Of a stretch of 64,000 bases of DNA, positions 18,311 to 26,961 are shown one piece after another (the first letter of the stretch is position 1; each line of letters starts with the position of its first letter). This stretch comes from G963676655 sp963676655 (GTDB taxonomy: Bacteria > Verrucomicrobiota > Lentisphaeria > Victivallales > Victivallaceae). Location: contig CAXXKX010000003.1 of the NCBI GenBank assembly GCA_963676655.2, positions 1,426,001-1,490,000 on the forward strand. Reading direction: 5' to 3'. The notes beneath the pieces were generated by a model. It was not told the origin of the DNA. It did not search any database and was given only the letters and a program-made list of their open reading frames with translations. Both the position numbers and the translations under genes were made by a program.

Positions 18311-19294
18311 TCAAATTTTATATTCAGCCAAAGCCGCAATTTTCGCTGCAATGGCTTCAGGCGACGGCAAAATATAATCTTCCAGCGATGGACTGAACGG
18401 GGTTGGAATATCTTTGCCGCCGATAACCAGCGGGGGACAGTCAAGATAATCGAATCCTTCCTCAACGATGCGGCGGACAATTTCCGCACCAATGCCACAT
18501 TCGACCGGCGCGTCCTGAACAATCATGACTTTACCGGTCTTAGCCACCGATGCCAGAACCGTATCCATATCCAACGGGTCAACACTGCGCAAATCAATAA
18601 ATTCCACCTCGACCGCGTCCAACAACAACGGCAATGCCGCCATTACCCTGCGGCGAGCATAGCCCACTGTTAGTACGGTAACATCTCTGCCTGTCCGTAT
18701 TACCTCGGCTTCACCAATCGGAACGATAAATTCGCCTTCCGGGACCAGTTCTTTCTCATAGTAAAGATTGCGGTTTTCGATAAATACCACAGGCGCGTCA
18801 TCCCGAATAGCCGACTTCAACAACCCTTTAGCATCTTTAGCGGTTGCCGGCATGACAACCTTAAATCCCGGAATATGAGCGAACCATGCTTCCAGACTCT
18901 GTGAATGCTGGGCTGCTTCCCGGGTTCCGGTCCCGGTTCCGCACATGCGGATCGTTACCGGCATTCGGACCTGACCGCCGGACATGAGCGGCAACTTGGC
19001 GATCTGGTTGCATAACTGGTCCATTGCCACTCCCGCAAAATCCATATACATGAATTCCAAAACCGGCCGCAACCCGCACATGGCCGCCCCTGCGGCCAGA
19101 CCGGAAAAGGCGGCTTCCGAAATCGGTGTGCCAATCACCCGCTCGCGCCCGAATTTTTCAATCAGTCCTTTGGTTTCATTCCAGACGCCGCCGTCAATAT
19201 CAACGTCTTCTCCAATAATAAAAACATCCTGATCGCGTTCCATCTCCTCCGCCAAAGCTTCGTTCATGGCGTCAATATAGGTGATTTCTCTCAT
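18311..19294 (-). CDS. 2-oxoacid/acetoin dehydrogenase-type E1 component, beta subunit
   Basis: A 327-residue beta subunit of the PDH/acetoin dehydrogenase E1 family. The N-terminus reads ITYIDAMNEALAEEMERD, followed by FIIGEDVDIDGGVW, then RVIGTPISEAAFSGLAAGAA, all family signatures. It overlaps the alpha-subunit stop by 4 bp (ATGA), so the two are translated together as an alpha2beta2 enzyme that binds thiamine diphosphate. No E2 or E3 gene occurs in the window, so it may work as an acetoin-cleaving or other stand-alone E1, or borrow E2/E3 from elsewhere. The neighbours UroD-like and SDR suggest a dedicated catabolic operon under the adjacent ROK regulator. Confidence 0.88.
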   Translation of the reverse strand: MREITYIDAMNEALAEEMERDQDVFIIGEDVDIDGGVWNETKGLIEKFGRERVIGTPISEAAFSGLAAGAAMCGLRPVLEFMYMDFAGVAMDQLCNQIAKLPLMSGGQVRMPVTIRMCGTGTGTREAAQHSQSLEAWFAHIPGFKVVMPATAKDAKGLLKSAIRDDAPVVFIENRNLYYEKELVPEGEFIVPIGEAEVIRTGRDVTVLTVGYARRRVMAALPLLLDAVEVEFIDLRSVDPLDMDTVLASVAKTGKVMIVQDAPVECGIGAEIVRRIVEEGFDYLDCPPLVIGGKDIPTPFSPSLEDYILPSPEAIAAKIAALAEYKI

Positions 19295-20256
19295 TTTACC
19301 TGAAACTCCTCGATGAAGGTGTTAACGGACGGCGATTCCGCATTTCTGGCGGCAGCAATCGCATTTTCGAGCAAGTTCATTACATCCTGTTCGCAGGAAT
19401 CCAAACAATCGGAAGTGAAAAATTCAGGATATTCCGAGACAATTCGATTCAGCGGATCTTTTTCCGGTGCCTGCCATTTCGTCCTTTCCCCTTTCGGCCG
19501 GGTATCGGCGATTATTCCACAATGCGGTTCCACCCGATAGGTTTTACAGTCAAGCAGGAACGGGCCGTTGCCGTCACGTATTTTTTTGAGTGCGGTTTTA
19601 ACCGCCTTGATTACCGAAGAAACATCGTTGCCGTCAACCGTCTGCGCCGGAATACCGTAGGCCGCGGCCCGTTTGGTCATGTCTTCATCGGCGGTAGAAG
19701 CTGCAACGGGGGTGGTTGCCGCATAGCGATTGTTTTCGCAGACAAACAGCAAAGGCAGTCGTTTCAAAGCCGCCAGATTCAGACTTTCGTGCAGAGTTCC
19801 CTGATTTGAAGCACCTTCCCCGAAAAAAACAACAGCTACATCATCGGTATTCCGATATTTTGCCGCAAATGCCGCTCCAAGCGCCAGCGGAATGCCGCCG
19901 CCGACAATCCCGTTACCCCCCATAAAGCCTTTTTCCGGATTGAACATGTGCATCGAGCCGCCATAGCCGCGGGAACAACCGCTGGCTTTGCCCATCAATT
20001 CCGCCATTGCTCCGGCAGCATCACCGGTTTTGGCAAGATAATGTCCATGCCCCCGGTGCGTGCTGAAGACGCGGTCACTGTCCCGCAACTGCGAGCACAC
20101 CCCGACAGCGATGGCCTCCTCGCCGATATAGAGATGGATCGCCCCAAAAATCTCGCCGGCGCGATACAGTTGCTTGACTCTTTCTTCAAAACGGCGAATT
20201 GTCAGCATTCGCCGGTAGAGTTCTTGCGGTTCAGGCTCTGAATTTGCTTTTATCAT
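19291..20256 (-). CDS. 2-oxoacid/acetoin dehydrogenase-type E1 component, alpha subunit
   Basis: From ATG 20256 the product has 321 residues. It starts with YRRMLTIRRFEERVKQLYRAG, typical of E1 alpha, and contains the thiamine diphosphate motif as GEGASNQGTLHESLNLA (about 149-165), with Glu in place of the usual Asp in GDG. GGA stands a few bases upstream of ATG 20256; the frame extends to a TTG at 20268, which I do not use. It is the first gene of a four-gene operon with E1beta, UroD-like and SDR, behind a near-consensus promoter. The fold match to PDH/acetoin dehydrogenase is strong, but the actual substrate cannot be read from the sequence. Confidence 0.88.
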   Translation of the reverse strand: MIKANSEPEPQELYRRMLTIRRFEERVKQLYRAGEIFGAIHLYIGEEAIAVGVCSQLRDSDRVFSTHRGHGHYLAKTGDAAGAMAELMGKASGCSRGYGGSMHMFNPEKGFMGGNGIVGGGIPLALGAAFAAKYRNTDDVAVVFFGEGASNQGTLHESLNLAALKRLPLLFVCENNRYAATTPVAASTADEDMTKRAAAYGIPAQTVDGNDVSSVIKAVKTALKKIRDGNGPFLLDCKTYRVEPHCGIIADTRPKGERTKWQAPEKDPLNRIVSEYPEFFTSDCLDSCEQDVMNLLENAIAAARNAESPSVNTFIEEFQVK

Positions 20257-20297
20257 CACTGCTTCCAATACTTAATTACACTCGTATATAAAGATAT

Positions 20298-20326
20298 ATA
20301 TTAACTCCTTATTGTGAATTTGTCAA
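20298..20326 (-). promoter_or_regulatory. Sigma-70 type promoter of the E1alpha operon
   Basis: On the minus strand TTGACA (20321-20326), a 17-bp spacer and TAATAT (20298-20303), 42 bp upstream of the E1alpha start. It matches the -35 consensus exactly and the -10 in four of six positions. Confidence 0.75.
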
Positions 20327-20335
20327 GAGCTATAT

Positions 20336-20364
20336 TTGACTTTTCTGGTTTTAGCACATAGATT
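20336..20364 (+). promoter_or_regulatory. Sigma-70 type promoter of the ROK gene
   Basis: TTGACT (20336-20341), a 17-bp spacer and TAGATT (20359-20364). The -10 overlaps the inverted repeat at 20362-20384, so a protein bound there would block transcription of the ROK gene. It is divergent from the E1alpha promoter. Confidence 0.6.
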
Positions 20365-20384
20365 ATTTACCTAGTGTAAATAAT
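20362..20384. promoter_or_regulatory. Inverted repeat, candidate ROK operator
   Basis: ATTATTTAC, five bases, GTAAATAAT: a perfect 9-bp inverted repeat 16 bp upstream of the ROK start codon. It resembles the A/T-rich, TTATTT-type operators of NagC/Mlc/XylR-like ROK repressors and overlaps the -10 of the ROK promoter. Confidence 0.7.
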
Positions 20385-20399
20385 GGATAATCAGAAAAA

Positions 20400-21557
20400 A
20401 TGCTACAACTTAAAAACATGCGGCGGCAAAACAGTCTGCCGGTATTGAATATATTGAATGGAGATGGACCTATGTCGCGGGCCGAACTGGCGCGGCGACT
20501 CCACTGCAACGGTACTACGGTTACACGTATTATTAAAGACCTGATCGACCTTGAACTGGTTAAAACGCTGGGGCTTGACAATTCCACCGGAGGAAGGCCG
20601 CAGGAACTGATTGATCTGAACGCCGACTGGAAACACGCCATCGGCATTGCGCTTGATCCGGATTATATCAGCGGAGTTATCATTGATCTTAAAGGCCGGA
20701 TTATCGTCCGGGAACAGATTATTTTTAAAGGAGTTCAAAGCGGCAGGGATTTTCTGGATGCGTTGATCACCCTGGCCAATCGTCTGCTGGCTGCTTGTGA
20801 CCGGCAAAAACTCTTAGGTATCGGCATTGCCGCGTTTGGAACCTTTTCTGACGAAAACCGGGTTCTGGAAAACGTGGTGCAACTGCCGGAGCTGGAAAAA
20901 TTCGACTTGAAAAAATTTTTCAAGGAAACATACGGGATTGAACCGGAAGTATCCAATACCGCCGTTGCCAAAACTTTTAATGAAATCTGGTTCAACCATA
21001 ACGGCGTCAACGGAAATTTACTGGTGATAATCGCCGGTTCCGGAATCGGATGCACCGCGGCCATCGACGGCCAAATTGTTTTCAACAAACACGGACACGG
21101 CGGCGAACTCGGCCATACAATCTACCAGCTTGACGGCGAACCGTGTAAATGCGGTAAACACGGCTGCCTGGAAACCCTCTGTTCCATTAGCGCCATCCGC
21201 AAAAAAGTTGCGCTCCAATGCGGTAAAACGTTAACAGTTCCAGAGCTGATCGCAGGCTATGCCGCCGGTGACGCAGCTATAACGGAAGTAGTTGACACCG
21301 CGGCAAAATGGCTCGGTATCGCGGTCGCCAATCAGATTAATCTGCTGGCGCCGGATGAAATTGTCCTGACCGGGGAGCTGATGAAATTCGGCAATCGTTT
21401 TTTGCAGATTGTCAAGGAGACCATTGCAACCAGTTCTTTCTCTGTTTTTCAAAAAGATCTCAAGATCATCTGTTCCAGCGCCGAAGAGGAAAGTACGGCC
21501 ATCGGGGCCGGCGCATTCCTGGTCAGCCGTATTTTCAAGAATTTTCTTTTAATATAA
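20400..21557 (+). CDS. ROK-family transcriptional regulator (NagC/XylR-like)
   Basis: A 385-residue regulator. Residues 1-70 form a winged helix-turn-helix (ILNGDGPMSRAELARRLHCN, then TTVTRIIKDLIDLELV). The rest is a ROK sugar-kinase-like domain with GSGIGCTAAIDGQIVFNKHG (about 219-238) and GELGHTIYQLDGEPCKCGKHGC (around 239-260), which holds the zinc-binding CxCGxxGCxE motif of the family. It is divergent from the E1alpha-E1beta-UroD-SDR operon and has a clear operator in front. It probably represses itself, and perhaps the operon, until a sugar or sugar phosphate binds. Confidence 0.92.
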   Translation: MLQLKNMRRQNSLPVLNILNGDGPMSRAELARRLHCNGTTVTRIIKDLIDLELVKTLGLDNSTGGRPQELIDLNADWKHAIGIALDPDYISGVIIDLKGRIIVREQIIFKGVQSGRDFLDALITLANRLLAACDRQKLLGIGIAAFGTFSDENRVLENVVQLPELEKFDLKKFFKETYGIEPEVSNTAVAKTFNEIWFNHNGVNGNLLVIIAGSGIGCTAAIDGQIVFNKHGHGGELGHTIYQLDGEPCKCGKHGCLETLCSISAIRKKVALQCGKTLTVPELIAGYAAGDAAITEVVDTAAKWLGIAVANQINLLAPDEIVLTGELMKFGNRFLQIVKETIATSSFSVFQKDLKIICSSAEEESTAIGAGAFLVSRIFKNFLLI

Positions 21558-21613
21558 GAACAATTTTTCAGCAAGCAAACATTTGATGTTCAGCATTCAA
21601 CATTAAATAGCAG

Positions 21614-23011
21614 TCAGGCTTTTTTGCGATTATAGAGAAGTTGTTCGCGCATCCAGACGCTTTCCACCAACGGGTCACCTAGCCGAAGCAGTTCATGATA
21701 CAGCTTTTGCCGGAAAGTCTCGATCAACCCGGCACATTCCGGCTTGCGGATCAAGTTTTTCAGTTCGTAAGGATCGCTGTCAAGGTCATAAAACTCGTCA
21801 ATATCAGTCAGGTTCCAGACCAGTTTATAACGTTTGTCGCGATACATCCGCTGGGTGTAAAGGCCAAACTGCTGGCCGTTGTATGCGGAAGTTATACCTT
21901 CCGCTCCGGCAACCGGTTCGCCGCGCAGCCGCGGCCGCAGGGATTTTCCGTCATAACAATCAGGAATCTCCAGTCCCGCCGCTTCCAGCAAAGTCGGACC
22001 GAGATCAAGATAGTGACTGGTAAAGTCGTCATCAACCGAACCGGGCGGGGTCACGCCGTCCCAACGGATGATCATCGGCACATGAACGACATCTTCATAC
22101 AGGATATAATGTTTATCCATCATCCGGTGCCCGCCTGCCATATCGCCGTGATCGGTCGTGTAAATGACGATGGTATTTTCAATCAGGCCGGATTCTTCCA
22201 GATAAGCTATCACCTTGCCGATCGCGTCATCCATCTGGGTGATCACGGCAAAATACTGATGAACATAATGTTTCCAGTCGTCCCAGGTCCAGTCGGCGAT
22301 GTTCCAGTTGTCAAGCTGCTGTTTTTGAATGTAGGGTTTTTCGGCAAATTCTTCGTCAAAACTGCCCCATGGAAGAAGCTCGTCCGGATCATACATATTC
22401 AGGAACTCGCGGGTCGGAAAACATGGCAGATGCGGTTCGGTATAATCGAGTCTGACATGCCACGGCGCATCCCCTTCGGCATATTCTTTGATTGTTGCAA
22501 TGCAGTCATAAGCGCTGGCGTGAGTCCGGGAGGTTTCGGTCCCGCCTTCGTCATAAATTCCTACTCCGCAGATATCTGTCAGGTCGTTCCAGCTGTTTTT
22601 GGCCGGACGGCGCCCCGGATAATTTTCCAGGCCGGAATATTTCTCGAAGCCGAATCCGGTCGGATCAACGTCAGGGTTAACGTGCCATTTCCCGAAGTAA
22701 GCGGTCCGGTATCCGGCCTGACGCAGGCGGCGCGGCCAGACATCGGTTTCCGGCGGCAAGCCGCCCATGGCATGGCCCGAACCGGCACCGTAATTCCACA
22801 GACAACCGTGTTTTTCCGGCACCTGCGAACACAGCAGTGACTGTCGGGCCGGACAACACAACGGGGCCGGAGTGAACGCATTGTCAAACCGCATTCCCAT
22901 GGCCGCCAGCCGGTCAAGATTCGGGGTTTTAACAATATCATGACCATAACAACCAAGCGAATCAACCCGATGTTGATCTGAGTTAATTATTAAGATGTTC
23001 GGTCGAGCCAT
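21614..23011 (-). CDS. Sulfatase (formylglycine-dependent)
   Basis: A 465-residue sulfatase of the S1 family. It starts NILIINSDQHRVDSLGCYG, the metal-binding N-terminus, and has the formylglycine motif as LCCPARQSLL (about 51-60), in which Cys is converted to formylglycine by a maturase not encoded here. Further hallmarks are TTDHGDMAGGHRMMDKH with Asp-His metal ligands, and a C-terminal YDLDSDPYELKNL. No signal peptide is visible, so it may act in the cytoplasm on imported sulfated sugars. It follows an SGNH hydrolase gene by 18 bp in the same direction, suggesting joint removal of acyl and sulfate groups. Confidence 0.92.
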   Translation of the reverse strand: MARPNILIINSDQHRVDSLGCYGHDIVKTPNLDRLAAMGMRFDNAFTPAPLCCPARQSLLCSQVPEKHGCLWNYGAGSGHAMGGLPPETDVWPRRLRQAGYRTAYFGKWHVNPDVDPTGFGFEKYSGLENYPGRRPAKNSWNDLTDICGVGIYDEGGTETSRTHASAYDCIATIKEYAEGDAPWHVRLDYTEPHLPCFPTREFLNMYDPDELLPWGSFDEEFAEKPYIQKQQLDNWNIADWTWDDWKHYVHQYFAVITQMDDAIGKVIAYLEESGLIENTIVIYTTDHGDMAGGHRMMDKHYILYEDVVHVPMIIRWDGVTPPGSVDDDFTSHYLDLGPTLLEAAGLEIPDCYDGKSLRPRLRGEPVAGAEGITSAYNGQQFGLYTQRMYRDKRYKLVWNLTDIDEFYDLDSDPYELKNLIRKPECAGLIETFRQKLYHELLRLGDPLVESVWMREQLLYNRKKA

Positions 23012-23029
23012 AGCCGTGCCTCTAACAGG

Positions 23030-23737
23030 TTATTTTGAATGTTTGTCCATTATTTTCTGAATGCGATACGCTTCCGCCAGTTCTTCCGGAAACTCGGAAC
23101 CGATCGCGAAACCAAAGGCCCTGGCCAGATCCAGGCCGATAACCTTGTTTCCAAGCGGAGTAACATGAAAACCGTCGCGCATCAAGACCTTATATTGGGC
23201 CGTTTCCGCGATTCTTAACGCTTCCCAGCGTTTCAAATGGTCGATCAGGCCGGCGTTGTTTTTTGCCGCAACTTCCCTGACCACATCCATCAGAGCGTAA
23301 AAATTCCCTAAATGTTCGGGAGAAACCGTATCGGGATCAGGCGAATAATAAGTCTGGAACACGACCAGCGAACCCATCGCGGTGAAACGGTCGTAAAGTT
23401 CCTGTAGGTTTGCCGCAAAAAGCTCCAGAGAGTGGTTGCGTTCCGGATCGGGATTTGAGTCATTGCCGCCAATGGTGATAATAACCAAATGAGGATTATA
23501 ACGTTCAGCGTCATCCGCGAATCGTTCCAGTAATTGCGAAGAAGTATTGCCGCCGACGCCGGTATTGATACAGGTGTGAAAACGTCCTTCACATGAATTC
23601 TTTATTGCCAGGTCAAGGCAGTCGAACCAGTGCATCCCCGGCAAAAAACGTTCCGTATTGGAAGACCCGAAAGCAAGGATCCGGGTTTTTTCAGGCTGTT
23701 TGAGCAAATCCGTCAGTTTATTAATAATTTCCTGCAT
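23030..23737 (-). CDS. SGNH/GDSL-family hydrolase (likely carbohydrate esterase)
   Basis: A 235-residue SGNH hydrolase. Block I is FGSSNTERF with the nucleophile serine, block II has the glycine in NTGVGGNTSSQLLERF, block III is IITIGGNDSN, and block V is DGFHVTPLGN with the catalytic Asp-x-x-His. There is no signal peptide. Co-transcribed with the sulfatase 18 bp downstream, it probably removes an ester group from the same imported sugar. The acyl group and the sugar are not known. Confidence 0.88.
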   Translation of the reverse strand: MQEIINKLTDLLKQPEKTRILAFGSSNTERFLPGMHWFDCLDLAIKNSCEGRFHTCINTGVGGNTSSQLLERFADDAERYNPHLVIITIGGNDSNPDPERNHSLELFAANLQELYDRFTAMGSLVVFQTYYSPDPDTVSPEHLGNFYALMDVVREVAAKNNAGLIDHLKRWEALRIAETAQYKVLMRDGFHVTPLGNKVIGLDLARAFGFAIGSEFPEELAEAYRIQKIMDKHSK

Positions 23738-23921
23738 GATTTTCGTCCGTGTTTATTTGTAAGGGGGTAAATTTATAAAATAGTTTCTATCCCTGAAAAA
23801 ACAAATAAAATATAAAAAGATATCACAATAATTAAACTGAATTTGGCCCTGACTCACTTTTTTTACATCCTCAAAAAAAGAAAAAAATACCGGTCCCGCT
23901 GATGCGGCAACCCAAACAAAT

Positions 23922-24908
23922 TTATTTAAGCACACAAAGCGCGTAAATCAAGTCAATAACCATCTGCACGGCAGCAATCGCCAAACCGAAGAAGAAAACG
24001 CGCGGTCCTTTGGCAAATAGCGTTTTAAGGTGAATTTTAATGCCGATGGCCGCCATCGCAGTCAACAACAGATATTTGGCTAAAAATAAAATACCAGTTT
24101 TTAGCACTGGAATGATGAATCCACATGCGGCTAACCCGGCCAGAATCCCAAAACCAACGATAAAGAGTGGTATTTTGAAGCCGCTTTTCTGTTCGCCGGA
24201 GGTATTAGCCCCAAAACGCTTTACCGTCAACAGCAGCAAAATCACCGGTCCCATCATCAGAACCCGCCCCATCTTTACCACGGTCGCCAGTTGCCCGGTA
24301 TCATCGCTGATGCTGAAACCGGCGGCAACCGCCTGGCCGACTGACTGCAGGGTGCCGCCAGCCAGAAAGCCTCCCCGGATATGGTCCAGATGCAGAGTAA
24401 ACGCCAACAGCGGCACCGTTGCCAGACCGATTGTCCCAAGCAAATTGACAATTCCGACCGAAAGACCTACTTCATCCTCATCAACATTCAATACCGGCGC
24501 GGCAGCGCCGATGGCGGAGCTGCCGCATATTGCGTTTCCGCATCCGAGCAGCATTGAAAAATCCCGGTTGAACCCGAAAAGCCGCCCCAGTATAAAACTT
24601 GTAACCAGGGTAGTGATAATTATTACGCAGATCCCGGCAAAGACCCGAAAACCAAGATTAGCCAGCAGATGCAGATCCAACTGGACGCCAAGCAGCGCAA
24701 TCGCCAGCGGCAGAATTCTTTTCTCCGCAAAATTAAAACCACCGTCATGCTTTTCCGGAATCTTAAAAATATTTCTAGCGGCGATGCCGGTGATTATGGC
24801 GAGGGTCACGCCCCCCATATACGGAATAAATTTGGCCAGCAATTCCGCAACAACGGCAATAACTGCGCAAATTAATAACGATGAAATGAAGTGTTTGTCT
24901 AGTTTCAT
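23922..24908 (-). CDS. YeiH-type putative sulfate exporter family membrane protein
   Basis: A 328-residue integral membrane protein (UPF0324/YeiH) with about 9-10 hydrophobic segments. Family features include the loop GCGNAICGSSAIGAAAPVLN (about 122-141), then EVGLSVGIVNLLGTIGLATVP, and GGFLAGGTLQSVGQAVAAGF (about 178-197). The family is annotated as putative sulfate exporter but experimental support is thin. The divergent LysR gene with a 117-bp gap matches the yeiE-yeiH arrangement in enterobacteria. Being next to a sulfatase operon makes removal of liberated sulfate, sulfite or a related anion a reasonable guess. Confidence 0.88.
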   Translation of the reverse strand: MKLDKHFISSLLICAVIAVVAELLAKFIPYMGGVTLAIITGIAARNIFKIPEKHDGGFNFAEKRILPLAIALLGVQLDLHLLANLGFRVFAGICVIIITTLVTSFILGRLFGFNRDFSMLLGCGNAICGSSAIGAAAPVLNVDEDEVGLSVGIVNLLGTIGLATVPLLAFTLHLDHIRGGFLAGGTLQSVGQAVAAGFSISDDTGQLATVVKMGRVLMMGPVILLLLTVKRFGANTSGEQKSGFKIPLFIVGFGILAGLAACGFIIPVLKTGILFLAKYLLLTAMAAIGIKIHLKTLFAKGPRVFFFGLAIAAVQMVIDLIYALCVLK

Positions 24909-25025
24909 ATTCGACAGTCCTTAATTTTAGTGATTTTTGTGATTTCTAAATGTCAATGAATATAACCGGCTTGAAACAATAAGTAAAATCAATTATATTA
25001 ATACTAATCATAAGGAATACTTATA

Positions 25026-25907
25026 ATGAAGCTTGATTTCACTTTGAGGCAGTTGGAGGTATTCGCATCCGTTGTCAAATACCGCAGCGTAACCCGGGCG
25101 GCGGCCGCGCTATATTTATCCCAACCGGCTGTAAGCCTGGCCCTGAATGAACTTGAAAAACAGTTTGAACAGCCTCTTTTTGAGCGCACCGGGAATCGGC
25201 TGAGGTTGAATGATGCCGGCCGGCGATTGTATCCGCTCGCCTTGAACATGCTGACGGATTACGGCAATATAAACAGCGCGTTCAGTGACCGGAACGAGTT
25301 TGACGGACAATTGAAGCTCGGGGCCAGTTCGACAATCGGCAACTATGTAATGCCGGAAATCATCGGCCGTTTCATGCGACAGTTTCCGGACGCGCAGTTA
25401 ACTATGACCGTTGACAACACTGAAAAGATCGCGGAACAATTGGTGAACTATCAACTGGATGCGGCATTTGTTGAAGGACCTTGTTTCAGACCGGAGTTGG
25501 AAACAGTTCCCTGGCGCAATGACCGGTTGCGAATATTTTGCGGCAATGATTTTTGCACTGAAAGCCGTACACCGTTTTCATGGCGACAGCTCAGCTCGAA
25601 AAAATGGATTCTGCGCGAACAAGGCTCCGGAACAAGGACAGTTTTTGAAAACGCTTTGAGCAAAGCAGGAAAAAGCATAAAAATCTTTCTTGAGCTGGGG
25701 CATACTGAAGCGATCAAAAAAGCGGTGGAATGCGGCATCGGAATTTCATGTCTGTCGGAAAAAACGATTATCCGGGAAGTTGAAGCCGGGCAATTGCGAA
25801 CCATCGAGATTCCCGGCCTTGAGCTTGAACGCGAATTTTATATGCTGCTCAACAATAAACGAAAACCATCTTTCCTGACTAACGAATTCATCAAACTTTG
25901 TTCCTAA
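25026..25907 (+). CDS. LysR-family transcriptional regulator (YeiE-like position)
   Basis: A 293-residue LysR regulator. The N-terminal helix-turn-helix is TLRQLEVFASVVKYRSVTRA, then AAALYLSQPAVSLALNELEK (about 6-47), and the effector domain starts near 90 (LKLGASSTIGNYVMPEIIGR). It is typical of the CysB/CbbR/YeiE-like branch by gene context. RBS AAGGAA precedes ATG 25026. Divergent from the YeiH-type transporter, it is the likely regulator of that gene. The effector may be an anion or a product of sulfated-glycan breakdown. Confidence 0.92.
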   Translation: MKLDFTLRQLEVFASVVKYRSVTRAAAALYLSQPAVSLALNELEKQFEQPLFERTGNRLRLNDAGRRLYPLALNMLTDYGNINSAFSDRNEFDGQLKLGASSTIGNYVMPEIIGRFMRQFPDAQLTMTVDNTEKIAEQLVNYQLDAAFVEGPCFRPELETVPWRNDRLRIFCGNDFCTESRTPFSWRQLSSKKWILREQGSGTRTVFENALSKAGKSIKIFLELGHTEAIKKAVECGIGISCLSEKTIIREVEAGQLRTIEIPGLELEREFYMLLNNKRKPSFLTNEFIKLCS

Positions 25908-26053
25908 TTGACATCATACATCAAACATGTTATTTTTTTAATGACAATTGGTTGTATTTCATATCATCCATCAAAACAATACAACATAGATTGCTTATTT
26001 TAAACATTTTGCAATTAACTAACAATCAAACCGTCTGATTATTAAAATTAAAA

Positions 26054-26083
26054 TGACGGATAAGTGACGGATAAGTGACGGAT
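26054..26083. repeat. Tandem 11-bp repeat, three copies of TGACGGATAAG
   Basis: TGACGGAT starts at 26054, 26065 and 26076, exactly 11 bp apart, about one helical turn. It lies in the 211-bp gap between the convergent LysR and M90-peptidase genes, which otherwise holds nothing I can recognise. The same word, also clustered, occurs at 10165-10344. Confidence 0.8.
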
Positions 26084-26118
26084 TAAAATAAAAGTAGAAA
26101 TATAGTCACTTTAATGAC

Positions 26119-26961
26119 TTACTCCCAGGTTTCCGGGTCGGAACCGAAATATTCGGAAAATTCCCGGTAGAGGTCGGGGTGATATTTCTTCATTTTAGCT
26201 GAAGCGCAGAAAAAAGTCTCGGTACTGACCGCGAAAAACTCCGCCTTGTTAACTGCCCCGTAGGAATCGATTACCTCGTGTTGACCATGTTCGGTTTCTT
26301 CCCGGAGATGTTCGAATTCATGGTACAGAATATCAGTCCACTCCCGCTGTTCTTCGGGATCGTGCCTGAACGGAAAGCCGTCCTGACTGCCGTCCTGCTG
26401 GGCAATCTGATGCGCGAACTCATGGATTGTCACGTTATGCCCGGTGCCGTATGATGCGGCATCGCGCATAACCTGATCCCAGGCCAGCACGATATTACCG
26501 CGGCTCCATGACTCACCCAGCCGGACCGATGGCGGCGCGTCAACAACGCTGCCGGCAAATATAGCCTTACCGCCGTCGGCAATATACGCGCTCGGATAGA
26601 CCAGAATGCTTTGCAGTTTCGGAAAGATATCAAGTTTGTTCTGCAACATCAGGATACAGGCCTGTGACGCGATCAACAGTTTCATCTGATCTGAAATCTC
26701 CTCCAGACCGCCGCAGGCTTCAAACTCTTTTTCATCGAGAAAAATATTGATATATCCGGCCAATTCCAACCGCAGCGCTTTCGGCAGCATCCTGTATAAT
26801 GACGAGTTTTCTTTTAAATATTTACGCTGATAGTTTTCCAGTCCTTTCGACTCCATAAGCTTCCTGCGATAACGCTGGCGCAGGGGTATCCCGATAATAA
26901 CTCCGATAAAAAGCAGAAAAATCAGGGAAAGACCAATTATCTCAAGCGTTTCACCAGGCAT
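26119..26961 (-). CDS. M90/MtfA-family zinc metallopeptidase, membrane-anchored
   Basis: From ATG 26961 the product has 280 residues. An N-terminal hydrophobic segment (EIIGLSLIFLLFIGVIIGIP, residues about 6-25) anchors it. The zinc-binding motif is HEFAHQIAQQDG (residues about 180-191), matching the HEFxHxxD motif of MtfA/M90 peptidases except for Ala at the usual Asp. Downstream, EAEFFAV-like (KAEFFAVSTETFF) supplies a third ligand region. The start overlaps the preceding lipoprotein gene by 11 bp. MtfA of E. coli is cytoplasmic and links sugar transport regulation; the membrane segment here points to another role. Last gene of the eight-gene operon. Confidence 0.85.
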   Translation of the reverse strand: MPGETLEIIGLSLIFLLFIGVIIGIPLRQRYRRKLMESKGLENYQRKYLKENSSLYRMLPKALRLELAGYINIFLDEKEFEACGGLEEISDQMKLLIASQACILMLQNKLDIFPKLQSILVYPSAYIADGGKAIFAGSVVDAPPSVRLGESWSRGNIVLAWDQVMRDAASYGTGHNVTIHEFAHQIAQQDGSQDGFPFRHDPEEQREWTDILYHEFEHLREETEHGQHEVIDSYGAVNKAEFFAVSTETFFCASAKMKKYHPDLYREFSEYFGSDPETWE

